This document shows, piece by piece, positions 1 to 11,500 of a stretch of DNA of 64,000 nt. This stretch comes from Chaetoceros tenuissimus (lineage: Eukaryota; Bacillariophyta; Thalassiosirophyceae; Chaetocerotales; Chaetocerotaceae). The stretch is from NCBI GenBank assembly GCA_021927905.1, contig BLLK01000060.1, positions 186,001-250,000 on the forward strand, read 5' to 3'. Position 1 is the first letter of the stretch. Each line of letters begins with the position of its first letter. The notes beneath the pieces are model-generated. The model had not been told where the DNA came from. It made no database searches and saw only the letters and a list, made by a program, of their open reading frames with translations. A program made the translations under genes and the position numbers.

Positions 1-1442
1 GACTATCATCAGTAGGGGTGCAATCAATATCGCCCTTTGCTTTGTATGGGGCTTCTTTGACGACGCCATCATATACGAAGATAAGATTATTAGATTCATC
101 ACAGCCGACGTCTCTAAGCATGTACATGTCACTTGGAAAGTTTTCTTCTGTTTTATCTAGCTGCTCTGTTATAAGAATGGCGACTCTTTCCCATTCTTCT
201 TTGGATGCTGATATGAGAGATGGTACGTGTGCTGCAGAAAAGGAAATGTTATATGAGTGCAAAACACAAAGTAGTGAATGGTGAAGATACTAAAAAAACC
301 TTACCTTCGAAAGAAGTGAATTGTCCGTTATTGATGAGTGTATCTGGTAACGCATCCTCAATTGGAAAGTGCATAGGGAAAGTATCAAAGTCACTTTGAA
401 AACCTCCTACGGTAGCCATAGCAAGGTAGCGGTAAAAACAGTATTGATTGTAGGTGTCTGTTGGAAATGCCTTCTCTACTGCCTCTTTCATGGTTTCAAA
501 GTAAGGATGAGCTTTCGCATCATCAAGTGTTAGTATCCTTGTATCAAAACCAGCTAGTTCCCATTCCTGTTTCCATAAATCAATCATACCATCACGATCA
601 TCATTGCTCAAATGTGCGTAAAAGGTATGCATGAGCGGTCGAGGCTTGACTAATCTGAAGCCATGTCCTACTCCAACATTCACACAATAGCTATTGAGAT
701 TTTTCCAAGATAAAGCACCATCTAAATCCATTCTAGGATGAACATTAAGTGCAGTTTCTACTCGATCTAGTTTGTCATTTCGTAATAACATTGCATGAGC
801 TCCTCCGAAGAATTTTCCTCTTCCTTTTCTAGTCTCAAAAACATAATCATTCACCATGGGAAATTCTTCGCCCGACTCTTTGTAACAATCAAACCGAATG
901 ATATCCCAGTCGTCAGGAACAAGATTTGCAGACATTCTTAACTTGTGCATATCAGTAACTTCAAAGTTGTCACTAAGTAGCAGTGATACCCCTGACCTTT
1001 TAAACTTTTTTGAATGTATCAAATTTAAAGTAGTATCTACCAATCCTGATTCTCTTATACACCGTTCTTTATCATCAAAGTCACAAATATATGGCAAGCC
1101 CTTCATTGCTGGCACCCTCGAATATCGTATTCCTCTATTTGGAAGAAACCAAGACAGCCATGACTCCATCTTCTCCTTCTTTTCTATTTCTTCATCGAGA
1201 TTGATGTAAAAGAAATGGTCTATGGTGATTAAGTCTGGTAATTCTCCATTGTTCCCTTTGAGCTTATCTTCGATATCTGATTCAGGCACAATAGAATCAC
1301 TGAGTACAACAGTTTCGAAGCGATTTTCTTCCTTTAGACCTCTCATTGTCTTGTATTCATCGCCGGGTTCATCTAAGAAGCATAAAAGAGCTGCGCAAAG
1401 GAAGATGGTAAGAGCCTTCCGATAACCTACTTTAGAAGTCAT
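1..1442 (-). CDS. Two-module glycosyltransferase, signal-anchored (partial, 3' end off left edge)
   Basis: Two exons, 1442-305 and 231-<1, joined in frame across a 73-bp GT-AG intron (232-304, phase 1). The second exon stays open to the window edge, so the C-terminus is missing; at least 456 residues are visible. A hydrophobic N-terminus (residues 9-24) suggests a signal peptide or Golgi anchor. Residues ~75-115 (FFYINLDEE then RVPAM) resemble the start of a GT25-type LPS/collagen glycosyltransferase. The segment near residue 350, with W-KQEWE, YNQYCFYRYLAM and SDFDTFP, resembles a DXD glycosyltransferase of the GT32 type. I infer a luminal glycosyltransferase made of two modules; donor and acceptor cannot be told. 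The start is the first ATG and precedes the hydrophobic segment. Confidence 0.6.
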
Positions 1443-1952
1443 CGTTTGTATTTTGTGTATAATAGAAATTTATTTCTTTTGTGTAATCTGAGAAAGAAGC
1501 GGTAGTCGAGAGGTTGTAATTGTTATTTAAAGTGAAGAGAAGGGTGTTGTAGCTTTAAGGAAGTACCATAGTCATAACATCTCGACATTCAAAACTTTGA
1601 GTTCACAGATCGGAGAAAAAGTGACGGAGATTTATGACTGTGCATGCTTTGGAAATGCATGACCACGTACTTGCAAGTAGATACAATATTGTGTTTCTAA
1701 GACATTGCACTACTATGTGAAAAAAGCCGAATAAACGAAGAAGTTTTAGCGTCAATCTATTTGAAGTACTTTTTATGACAACGAGTTCACCCTAAGTATT
1801 GTTATCTTCGGTGCATTATTTACTCGTACGAGTATTTGAGAAAAGTACAGTTTATACCATATTGTATCTTCTCTGTAGAGAGATCACGGGATATGGTTGG
1901 TTACAAATAAGCAAAATATTATTAGTGTACGTATATATATATATGTGTGTAA
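1443..1952. other. Intergenic, 5' of glycosyltransferase and 3' of CDC50 gene
   Basis: About 510 bp, AT-rich. It holds the promoter side of the leftward glycosyltransferase gene and the 3' flank of the CDC50 gene. A short TA/TG run lies near 1930-1950. I see no convincing gene or structured RNA. Confidence 0.5.
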
Positions 1953-3370
1953 TCATTCTGGTTTGTACTTCAGATACTTTTCATGAGCAAGTTTTCTTGG
2001 CTTAATCAAATGTTTCAAGCCAAAAAACAAGCCTGCTGCAGCACAGAATCCACCGACAGCCCAAAATGAATACTGCAACGCATTGCTCTTTCCTCCCAGT
2101 GCAGATGTCGTTGTAACAACCAAAGTTTTTGTCCCTTTGAATCCAGTTACGATCCAATTGCTATCCACTGTGAATGTAAGCTTACTTCCTGCTGCGACGG
2201 TAGGATTATCCATATTTTCTTCAAAGTAACCATACAATTTTCGAAACGTCGGCATAGCTGCTATCCTCATCCATACTACAAAGTGCTCGTCGGTTACTCC
2301 TTTCAGTGGGGATATGATTCCTTTGTAAGTTTCATGCAAATATTGCGTTGTGTCGTCATTTGGATAGGTGTATTTATAGCAAACTTTATTTCCATCCTTG
2401 TCAGTTTCTTCATATGGTTCGTCACATGACCAATCGCCATCACAAACACAAGTATTGCAATCACAAACTTCAAAGTCAAAACCATCAGGTTGGCGAAATT
2501 TATATTCCAAATCGGATTGCCATGCTATTCCCTCTTCAATCATCTCAAGTTCTGCAGTTACCTGTGCTGCTGTTGGTACAAAAGTAATGACGTCATTAAA
2601 GAAGGTATTCGCAATCAGCCCACAAGGATTGAGAGCATACTCTGTTTCGTTGTCACCTTTTTTCTTGAGTTTGTTCAATGGGTTACATTGTAGTTCGGCT
2701 AATGGAGTCTGTGTCGTTGCTCCAAGTAGCTATTACATGGGCATTATATGAAAAATTAGAACATTGTAAATAAAAAGTACATATTCGATGCTTACACACT
2801 CACCTGAGCGTCATCACGACTAGTTTCATATTCACGATGGTTTTGATAAAAATTCTCAATTTCATAATAGACAAGAATAGGTCCATTCATGTCCTCCTCC
2901 ACATCAATCTCAATGGTACATTGTTTGCCAAGTGTACAATTAATATCTATTCTATTCTCATAGTAGGAATCGTAAGTAACTTTGTATTCTACGACGGTGT
3001 CGATAATACCTTGGAAATAGATCCCAAGAGGAATGAAAATAGCACCGATAGCTATCAGGGTTAATGAGACATATATTGGGTGAAGGATAGGTATCCATGC
3101 ATTCATACGTTGCTGACGAACATTCGTATCAAGTGGTCGCCGAGTCTGTTGAGATTCTTCATTCTGTGGAGTGCTCATTTTAACTTTACGAGTAGATTTC
3201 GGCTTAGGTTGTGCAATAAATGTTTCAGGAACCGTCTTGTGTTCTAGCTCTGGCTTGTCAGGGTTATCTTCAAAGTCACGTCTGTCTTCTACTGCTTGAG
3301 ATATTCTGGATTGACTACTTTCGTTTTGAGGGGCAGATAAACTATGCAGTGCACCTAGAAATGTATTCAT
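1953..3370 (-). CDS. CDC50/LEM3 family, beta subunit of P4-ATPase lipid flippase
   Basis: Two exons, 3370-2804 and 2729-1953, separated by a 74-bp phase-0 GT-AG intron; 447 residues. The family forms the beta subunit of P4-ATPases, needed for their ER exit and for moving phospholipids to the cytoplasmic leaflet. Family features: a cytosolic N-tail of ~90 residues, a first membrane segment (HPIYVSLTLIAIGAIF), a large extracytosolic loop with paired cysteines (CDCNTCVC), the LLGATTQTPLAEL and NPCGLIANTFFND stretches, a near-C-terminal segment with NWIVTGFKGTKTLV, and a second membrane segment (SFWAVGGFCAAAGLFFG). Length fits the family, with a longer polar N-tail than yeast or animal members. 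No P4-ATPase gene is in the window. Confidence 0.9.
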
Positions 3371-3709
3371 TCCATTACTATACTATGGGAATGAGGTAAC
3401 TAATTCACTAGAGTAGAGTAGTACTAGTCGATCTTCGATGTTGTTCATGTGCTACAAAAATGAATTTTTGCGAATGTCTATAGCTATTTTAGTTTTAGAA
3501 CGAAATGAATTCTTCTTTCAATTCTATCCCATTGACAGATGTCAATACCTGCACAGTCAAGCACTCTGTGTTCTCATCAAAATCTGTACCAAAGAACAAG
3601 CATCAAGCCGCATCATCAGCATAATTCCTGCCATATTTTCAAAATAGAACTTTTGCATACCTTTCCTATTTCTTTACAACACAAACTCTCTAGACACCAA
3701 ACATAAGAT
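3371..3709. other. Divergent intergenic region
   Basis: 339 bp between the divergent CDC50 and ASAFAP-protein genes, so it should carry both promoters. No recognisable element or gene is visible. Confidence 0.5.
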
Positions 3710-4258
3710 ATGAAGTTACAAACTTTTCTCTTGCTTGCTGCTACAGCAACTGCGTCTGCATTTGCTCCTTCTGCTAATAATGGCCGTCCTTCTTCTGCCA
3801 TCAACGCGTATGGACAAAGGCAAGGATACGGATATGAAGACGTGAACACCATGTCCCTTCCAGAGCTTAAGAGGTATATTAATGAGCTTGGTTTTGACGA
3901 GAGAGGGCATGACCGTGGAAACCTTATCATGATTGCAAAGGGATACCCTGAAGCAGTCCGTGCGCGCCCTTTGAGCGCAAGACGTGGAGATGATATCTAT
4001 GATCGCGACCAATTGAGAAACGGAATTAAGAAGAAGATCTTTCCTGAGTATTATGAGAGAGACATGCCTCCTCCACCAGGATACTATGGACACCCAAATG
4101 ATATGAGAGGTCCACCACCTATGAGAAGAGGTCCTCCTCGCGGTCTTCCTGCACGTGACATGTATCAGGGTCAGCCTGGACAAGGAATTCCACAAGGTGA
4201 ATATGATCCAAATGGAGCTTACGGAAACCAGTCTCCTAGATACAGAGGCGCACCTTAA
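3710..4258 (+). CDS. Plastid-targeted or secreted SAP/HeH-like small protein, Pro/Gly-rich tail
   Basis: Single exon, 182 residues. Residues 1-17 form a signal peptide ending in TASAFAPS, a textbook ASAFAP junction of the diatom plastid presequence, so plastid import is the likely fate. Residues ~47-82 (MSLPELKRYINELGFDERG then NLIMIAKGYPEA) look like a SAP or helix-extended-helix motif, usually a nucleic-acid binding fold. The C-terminal ~80 residues are rich in Pro, Gly, Arg and Tyr (PPPPGYYGHP, RGPPPMRRGPPRG) and are probably disordered. A role with plastid nucleic acids is an inference; no enzyme motif is present. Confidence 0.6.
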   Translation: MKLQTFLLLAATATASAFAPSANNGRPSSAINAYGQRQGYGYEDVNTMSLPELKRYINELGFDERGHDRGNLIMIAKGYPEAVRARPLSARRGDDIYDRDQLRNGIKKKIFPEYYERDMPPPPGYYGHPNDMRGPPPMRRGPPRGLPARDMYQGQPGQGIPQGEYDPNGAYGNQSPRYRGAP

Positions 4259-4378
4259 ACTTTGTACATAATAGATAGAGAATGCAGCCTTGGAGAAATT
4301 AATAATAGGAACCTTTGGCGCACTAGAAACTAGTATAAAACTAAATAATTCCCTGATTATATAAAAATTACAAAACTC

Positions 4379-5992
4379 CTAGATGTTTCCCTGAACCATT
4401 TTCTTTGCATCAAAAACTGGGTTAGCCACTGTCAACATTGCTCTTGAACCAGACTTTTTACCCCGTCTTAATTTGGTTGGACTTGAAGCTTGATCTTCAT
4501 TATCACCTTCTGGTTTTTGCTCCAAATTTTTGTCAGCTTCTTTTTTTGTTATTTGCTCCTCAATCGGAGTTGTAATTTGGATCTCAATCCGGGTTCTTGC
4601 AGACATATTTCTCAAATGAGATTTTACTTCTGTAGATGTTCGAGTGCCTATATGCGCTGCGATGGCATTGGCATTTGTATCTCCGAAAATGTGGACACCC
4701 TCAAAGAATTTCCGTTTCTCTATTTCAGTCCATGCAACTCCACCTGGTTGTTCCATGTGGGTAGATGCTACTATGTTGTTGAGATTAGTGATTGCGTGTT
4801 TGGTGATTGGAGGCTTTGGTGTTGGTTGCTTATTTTCTTGTCTCTCGTGAAGCAATCCTTTTCCAGTGCGTTTATTATGCAATTCCATTGCTGCCCTAGC
4901 TAAATGTTCCATCATACTATCATCAAGGTCGACACCTGTAGGAAGTATCTTTGCAAGTGACTCTTGAGCATCCTGTATGTCCTTTACATTAGGCTTACGA
5001 GAAGTAGCAGTCTTTGAATTATTTGAAGGATGGGGTTGATTGGAAGTATCATCTGGAAATGTCAATACTCTAGGTTGCTTTGATTGCATCTTAGAACTCG
5101 GCGTAGTTGTTGGTGATACAGGTAAAGGTGCCATTGATCCCGAAATGGTAGATGGCTCTAATCCATTATTGTTATGAACCAAGAAACCGTCAAATCTTTT
5201 ACCAAGACCAACCAGTCTCGTATGAGCCAAGAGTTGATAGGTGGCTGACATCTTCATTCGCCCAAACGCTTGTGCCTCCTGTGCCGCTTGAAGCAAATCA
5301 CTAATTTCGCCAATCATTGCATCATAGATATCCGATGGGGATGTTGATTGAACTGTTATATCATCTTTGACAATAGGATTTGCCTTGGAGAGTTTATCAT
5401 CTTTACTTTCTTTCGGTTTAAATTTCTGCGGAACAGGAACCATTTGTGAGTTAGGCTTGGTTACTGGTGAAAGATTCGCACTTCTACTAGGATTTTTCCT
5501 TGTTGGTACAGCGTTGCTTTTCTGTGGAATTTGAGATGAATTATTTGGAGCTGGTAAAGCTACTTTTGTACTCGTATTGGCATGTTGCGGAAATGATGTC
5601 TTTTGACTGACAGCAGGTAGCGATGGATTTTTGTACCGCGTGACTTGCGAATACATACCACGTACAGGTGCATTTTGCGTATTTCCTTGTATATTGGTTG
5701 TTGGCAGATTTGTCGTTACGCGTTGCCTTTTAGCAGGAGGCGCATAATTGGAAGAAGAAGCAGTATTCTGTTTAATCTTTGTCCCTGTAGTTGCTGAAGC
5801 AGTCCGTGTGACATTGTATTGTTTTGAAAGTCCAGCTTGAGGAATTGGTAATCTAATACCTGAGGATGAAGCAGGTCTTTTCATAGATTCTAATATCTCT
5901 GCAGAATTTAAAAGATTATCAATAGGTGTTTTACCACCTTTTGCAGTAGCTGCAGATTTTTTCGTATTATTAGCCTTTTTCTTGTAGCTCAT
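4379..5992 (-). CDS. Nuclear Myb/SANT-domain protein
   Basis: Single exon, 537 residues from the ATG at 5992 (an upstream in-frame extension has only a TTG). The first ~215 residues are low-complexity Ser/Thr/Asn/Lys/Pro. Residues ~215-265 (DIYDAMIGEISDLLQAAQEA) look helical. Near residues 417-465 a Myb/SANT repeat is readable: WTEIEKRKFFEGVHIFG then IAAHIGTRTSTEVKSHLRN, with the first aromatic as Trp and the last replaced by other hydrophobics. The tail is acidic then basic (KLRRGKKSGSR). I infer a chromatin or transcription factor. It is divergent to the heat-shock factor gene, with ~830 bp between starts. Confidence 0.7.
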   Translation of the reverse strand: MSYKKKANNTKKSAATAKGGKTPIDNLLNSAEILESMKRPASSSGIRLPIPQAGLSKQYNVTRTASATTGTKIKQNTASSSNYAPPAKRQRVTTNLPTTNIQGNTQNAPVRGMYSQVTRYKNPSLPAVSQKTSFPQHANTSTKVALPAPNNSSQIPQKSNAVPTRKNPSRSANLSPVTKPNSQMVPVPQKFKPKESKDDKLSKANPIVKDDITVQSTSPSDIYDAMIGEISDLLQAAQEAQAFGRMKMSATYQLLAHTRLVGLGKRFDGFLVHNNNGLEPSTISGSMAPLPVSPTTTPSSKMQSKQPRVLTFPDDTSNQPHPSNNSKTATSRKPNVKDIQDAQESLAKILPTGVDLDDSMMEHLARAAMELHNKRTGKGLLHERQENKQPTPKPPITKHAITNLNNIVASTHMEQPGGVAWTEIEKRKFFEGVHIFGDTNANAIAAHIGTRTSTEVKSHLRNMSARTRIEIQITTPIEEQITKKEADKNLEQKPEGDNEDQASSPTKLRRGKKSGSRAMLTVANPVFDAKKMVQGNI

Positions 5993-6823
5993 GGTGCTGG
6001 TCTCTAATTTCAATTGTTTCTTTTTTATATAATTTTCGGCTTGTAGTGATTTACTTTGTGAATATTTTATTAAATCTTGGTTTGGAAATAATTTTAATTG
6101 AATTGAACTCTATCATGAAATACCTCCTATTGGAATGAATGGAATCATCAAATGGTGCGATGGGAGAACTGGAAAAAGCTGGAAAAAAGGGCGCGGCAAC
6201 CTTCCTTTTCCTTTTCTCTTTCTTCTCTTTATCTCCAGATCTCCAAGAATCTGAACATGCGAACTGCACGCTTCTGACACACGCACTTTGGAGATGAAAC
6301 GAACAAGAAAAGAAGTTTACGAGTATTGTACCTTCGTAGTAGAAAAATGAATTCCATTCTACTTCCTAAACATTACTTTCTTTGAAAAGAAAATTAGTAA
6401 AATCAACTCACCACAGCTTGAATCTTCAATCGATGTATAAGTATCCACGAGGGTGTTTCCCATTCATTGCCTGTGAACAACTTCAACTCCAATGCCACAA
6501 GGAAAATGAAAAATGTTGCAGCCCTCTCTATTTTAGTTTCTCCGCATTGAATCGTTGATACGATCGGAAAATTCTACGTACGCATAGATTGGTATGAATT
6601 GGAAAGGTGGTAAGAACTTTCATACGATTGGAGAAGATGGTGAAAACCAGCTATTACGTACAAGGGGAAGATGAGATTGTCCGCTTCTCTCGCATTCCTC
6701 TCACATTCGACATGTTTTCCCAGAACTGAATCAAAATCGACAGCGAAGCTCTACAAGCCTTCACAAACAAAGAAATAGCCCATTATTAGAGTCAAGTGTC
6801 AAACATCACTAAGTAAATCGACA
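5993..6823. other. Divergent intergenic region between Myb/SANT and HSF genes
   Basis: About 830 bp with the 5' regions of two divergent regulatory genes. Composition is AT-rich with A and T tracts. No gene, tRNA or clear repeat is seen. Confidence 0.5.
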
Positions 6824-8302
6824 ATGGCCTTTCAAACTCCTATTCTGGCAATGAACCTGACTTTCCCGGTCAAACTCTTTTTAATTCTAGAGTTCATTGA
6901 TCTTCAAGCACCACATCTAAAGTCAATCATGAGTTGGTCCGATCACGGTAGATGCTTTCGCATACTTGACAAAACTGCTTTTGAAAAGACCATCATGCCT
7001 ATATTCTTCAAAAGTGTTCACTATGATTCCATCAGGCGCCAGCTAAACATTTGGGGGTTTCAGCGAGTTAACAAAGTGTCAAGCCCAGATTTTGGTGGAT
7101 ACTATCATGAGAAATTCTTACGAGGCCAAGAGACACTTTCGCACTTGATTGAAAGAAACACTTCACAAAGTGGATCAACGAAGACTTCAGAAGTACTATC
7201 TTTTGACTCTCTTCCACCTATGCCGCAGACCACACAGATCACTTCTCCTGTGTTTGCTTCAATTGCTATGAATCTGCTAATGGGAACTCCTTCTTCGCAA
7301 AATATGGATATTGACACCGCCAGTACTATGAAATCTCCAGTATTGTCTGGTTTCAAGCCTACGGAACAGAGCTCTATACTTACACATGAAATTACTCTTC
7401 CAACGGCGCAGTTTGGTAGAAGACATTCGGCTCCTCTTGCCAGTGATTTTGTACTTCAACAGCAACAGCAATTTCAACAAATACAGCAAATACAGCAGCA
7501 ACAACAACAACAACAAGACATACATAATAAATCGTTGGTTCAAGAACAAGCACTTATTGAGAGCATAAATTCAAATAATCAAATACCAACCATAAACAAG
7601 GCACGGGCTTTCCGTACCTCATCGATGCCTCCAGTTTCTAGTTGGGTTTTACAGCAGCAACAGCAACAGGCCAACAATAATAATTTCGTACAACAGCCAA
7701 AATCCTTGGATGATATGAATCTCCTTCATAACACCTCAAATTTTGGGCAACCAGAACCAACTGCTTCGTTTAGCCAGAACTTTATGTCTAGCAGTGCTAC
7801 TACTGGATTCCAACCAAACTCAATTGACAACCAAAGAGCTACTGTAGATGATCAGAAAATGGAAGTGGAGACAAGTGAACCAGTAGAAAATACCCAACCA
7901 TCGTCACCTTCCAGTTCTCACAGTAGTGGACATCAACAGGAATTCAATAACCCCAACGCGGCCGCCTCTGTAAACAATGATAAAGAAGCATTTGTTGGAC
8001 TGATCCATGCACTACAATCCGCATCAGCAGTTGAGGAAAAAGCTTCGAATTCCCTCCGACAATCTTCAAATACCCATGATTGGTTAGATGGGAGAATGGA
8101 TCAAAATGATGAAGGCATGGGGGCTCCTTCTTCCGCTGGTATTGATGATGTGGACTCTCCAAATTTTACAAAATCATTCAACCTTTCCATGATGCTTTCT
8201 TCGGGTAGTTTGAATATAGCAAAGTTGATGTCGTCAAGTGAATGGCAAGAGTGGAATGACTTCCAGAATGAGCTCGGGGTGAAAAAAAGATATGGCAAAT
8301 AG
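6824..8302 (+). CDS. Heat-shock transcription factor (HSF family), glutamine-rich
   Basis: Single exon, 492 residues. Residues ~12-105 form the HSF winged-helix DNA-binding domain: FPVKLFLILEFI, SWSDHGRCFRILD, FFKSVHYDSIRRQLNIWGFQ and GGYYHEKFLRGQ, all in family order. HSFs of this type are greatly expanded in diatoms. Downstream are poly-Gln/Gln-rich blocks at ~210-235 and ~277-282 (CAA/CAG runs at ~7460-7520 and ~7650-7670), then Ser/Asn-rich sequence. I see no clear hydrophobic heptad trimerisation region, so it may bind alone or in another oligomer. The C-terminus (EWQEWNDFQNELGV) could be an activation motif. Target genes are unknown. Confidence 0.9.
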   Translation: MAFQTPILAMNLTFPVKLFLILEFIDLQAPHLKSIMSWSDHGRCFRILDKTAFEKTIMPIFFKSVHYDSIRRQLNIWGFQRVNKVSSPDFGGYYHEKFLRGQETLSHLIERNTSQSGSTKTSEVLSFDSLPPMPQTTQITSPVFASIAMNLLMGTPSSQNMDIDTASTMKSPVLSGFKPTEQSSILTHEITLPTAQFGRRHSAPLASDFVLQQQQQFQQIQQIQQQQQQQQDIHNKSLVQEQALIESINSNNQIPTINKARAFRTSSMPPVSSWVLQQQQQQANNNNFVQQPKSLDDMNLLHNTSNFGQPEPTASFSQNFMSSSATTGFQPNSIDNQRATVDDQKMEVETSEPVENTQPSSPSSSHSSGHQQEFNNPNAAASVNNDKEAFVGLIHALQSASAVEEKASNSLRQSSNTHDWLDGRMDQNDEGMGAPSSAGIDDVDSPNFTKSFNLSMMLSSGSLNIAKLMSSSEWQEWNDFQNELGVKKRYGK

Positions 8303-8556
8303 TCCATATATTCATATAAATGTATTCGACAATCTTGGATTTTTTATGAAACAATTTTTCTCTATAAAAATCAGGTTCAAGACCATATTTACCGTACATC
8401 TGTATTATTCGAAATCAAGAAACCATGCGATGTTTGACTTGATTATTTTGTCATTACTTGTGTCAGTCATTTTTGTGTTTATAATAAATAAATATCTAAT
8501 ATATCTCTGCTTTTACTGTGTATATGGTTTTATCTAGTCCTATCAATACTAAGCGA

Positions 8557-11500
8557 TTACATTTCATCAGGCGTAATATCCAATGGTATCGGCTGTGATA
8601 AATGAAGCATACGATCTTCAGAGAGTGTGAAGTTTGATGTCGGAACGAGGACCTTGAAAGCAGATGTTCTTAGCAGTCGTCTATCTATTGGAAAGGGGTC
8701 CGCAGCTTCATAATCAACCACATAATCACTAAATGAATCATCCAAAGCCGCAATAGATACCCTTGATAATGGTTGGGCAAGATTTTCCTCGAAATATGGT
8801 GTCATTAACTCTGAATTACCATCTACCGCAAAGGAAAATTCTGACCAATGTCCACAGGAACCAGGATCTAAGAGTAGTGGGCCTTTGTTTAAATTGAGAG
8901 CATTGTACTCAAAATTTGCTAGAGGACATTCATAGGGGAAATAATAGTTAAGTGTGCAAGACTGAGCACAAATTTGTCCAACCGTTCCAACGAGACCAAG
9001 AACATGCCCAATCTCGTGAGTAATTATAATTTCTGCATCAGCTGGAATCAACATGAAAAAAAGAATAAGATTTACATCCATGTGTAACTAGAACACCTTA
9101 GAAAATATACATCATACTCACCATCGCTCATTACTTCAAAGTCATCGGAATCAAAACTCATTATGCCTGCGATTGGTGAATTAGTCCAAGATCTAGTATA
9201 CGTTGGACCTGCGAATCCCAATATGCCTCCAGGTCCGTCATTTGATTTGAATTCATATCCAATAACCAAATCATCTACATTGCCATTATAACTAGTTTCA
9301 AAGAAATTACCAAACCAGTCTGGAACGAGTCCTGCTTGAAAGCCGTATAGATCGCATTTGATGATGCTTTCCCATCGTCTCTTGGCTGCAAAAAAGACAT
9401 CGTCATAATTGGTGTTGTTGCTCATATTCATCAAAGTGATGTTGAAAGGTCCATTAGGACAAATGATTTCCAAGGAACTTGGCTGTGATGAAGGCATTTC
9501 AGATGCAGATGGCTCAGATGAAGGCATCAAGGATGGAATTTCTGATGGTTCTTGACTTGGTACCAAAGTGACAGTGGCAGTTAAACTAATATTCGATTCT
9601 GACGCTTTCTTTTCAACACTATTCGCCACGCCATCGGACTTGCGTGATACATCGCCTTCGGATACTTTCAAAGTGATATCAGCTCGTACAGTTACACTTC
9701 CTTTTAAATATCTTCCATTTTCAGAAAGATTTCTCCTTTGTGAATTCAAAACTGTGAGAACTATATCAGTTACATCAACAGGCTTGAAAGCCTCCCTAAT
9801 TCCTGCTCTAATTGCATCTTCTAAATCCTGGGTCAATGTAGTACCACCGCCACTTAATTCAAGTACAATAGAAGTTAGAGTCGCAACCGATAATGTCGGT
9901 AAAAAAGAAATTCCGATGGTTCAGAAGATGGTTCAGAAGAAGGTACCAAGGATATAGATGGATTAAATGATGGCAAAACTGATGGTATAGTCGAAGCAAA
10001 ATCTGCGCTAGTAACCAGATTCCATCTTTGAAGAGTTGGATTCAGTGATCCATCTCGAAAGAGATTTAACCTCTCGAATCGGCTCTCTGGGTCGAAACCA
10101 ATTTTGTACTTCTTTGATTTTTTCACTTGGACAATAGCATTGTTTTCGAATGACCAAACGTTAGACTCGCCCTCCTCTGTACAGCTCTGCAAGGTGAGGC
10201 TTTTTGAATTAGATTTCAGGCAGAACTTTCCACTACCTTCTTCATTCAAGCTTCCAGCAAGCATAAGTTTGCTGCTTGAATCAAACCTCCAGAGCTGGAG
10301 ATTTTCAACTTTACTTCCATAAATCTTGCAAGGTCTAACAAATACTTTTGAACCATATTCTTTTTTGAATGCAGTTAGGCACCATTCTCGAGTCAAGTCG
10401 AACTTTTCAAACCTGGACATCAGTTTAAATTCCCTTTGTTCTATTAGAGTAGGAGTGTCTGATGGTTGACTCGTTTGAGTAGGAGACAAACTAGGAAATG
10501 TCGACAATGTGGGAAGAACTGAAGGTCTCATTGAAATAGAAGGAAATGTGCTTGGTGCAGTAGACACAGATGGAGACACCGAAGGTGCAGATGTAATACT
10601 TGGCTCAGAACTCGGAAAAAGCGATGGTTGGGATGTATACTTTTTCTGCTCAAATATTCTCAGAGCTCCAAGAGAGAATCCATTGCTGGTAACGTCGAAG
10701 CCTGGAGACCCAATCACTAAGCGATCTCCAGAGCTAGACATGGAAATGCTGTAGCCAGAATCTTCGTTTGGATCAATGCCATCAATATCATAAGCTAATT
10801 GGATCCAAGGGTCATGTGAAGTAGCAGAACTGTAGTCAATCTCATAAACTTCAACGTGGCCATGATAATATCCGCCAGTATTGGCACCATCTCTATCGTT
10901 TTTCGGAGCTCCAATTGCAATGCGAACAATTGATTCATCATCAAAACCATCAGTTCTGAAATCACTAAGAACAATGCTAAAGCCAAAACTATCTCCAACA
11001 TAGTATGTTCCACTCGATGCCCCCTCTCCTCGTTCACCATGTATAATTTTTCCAAGTCTACTACTTGTCCCGTCATCACTGATTTTGTAGACTTGGACAA
11101 CCCCATTGTCTTCCAACATGGAGTTACTATCATAGTAGGTAGCACCAACAGCAGCCACAGACGCATCTCTATTAATAGCGACACTGAATCCATAGCTACT
11201 TTCCATTTGCGATCCCGGTAATTCTTGTCTAGTGGTCCATATCCCATTAGCTTCACAAACTACAAATGCCGAGCCAACTATCAACGATTCCATTTTCACC
11301 CCGGTAGCTCCAAAAATAGCACACATGCCATTTCTAGACAACATGACACTACTGCCATATTCATCGCCACTACTGCTTCCTTCAACTTGAAACAGTGTCT
11401 CACGTGTGTTAGTGTCTAGAATTTGAAATTTTCCTCGATTATCGTCGTGGTCATATCCCTCGGCATCGAAATAACGAATCCCAATCGCCACACGAGACCC

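Noticed and set aside
18-284. Plus-strand open frame at the left edge
   Set aside because: It is antisense to the glycosyltransferase exon and spans its intron; no domain.
1799-2005. Small open frame in the intergenic gap
   Set aside because: No ATG context, no domain, AT-rich composition typical of non-coding sequence.
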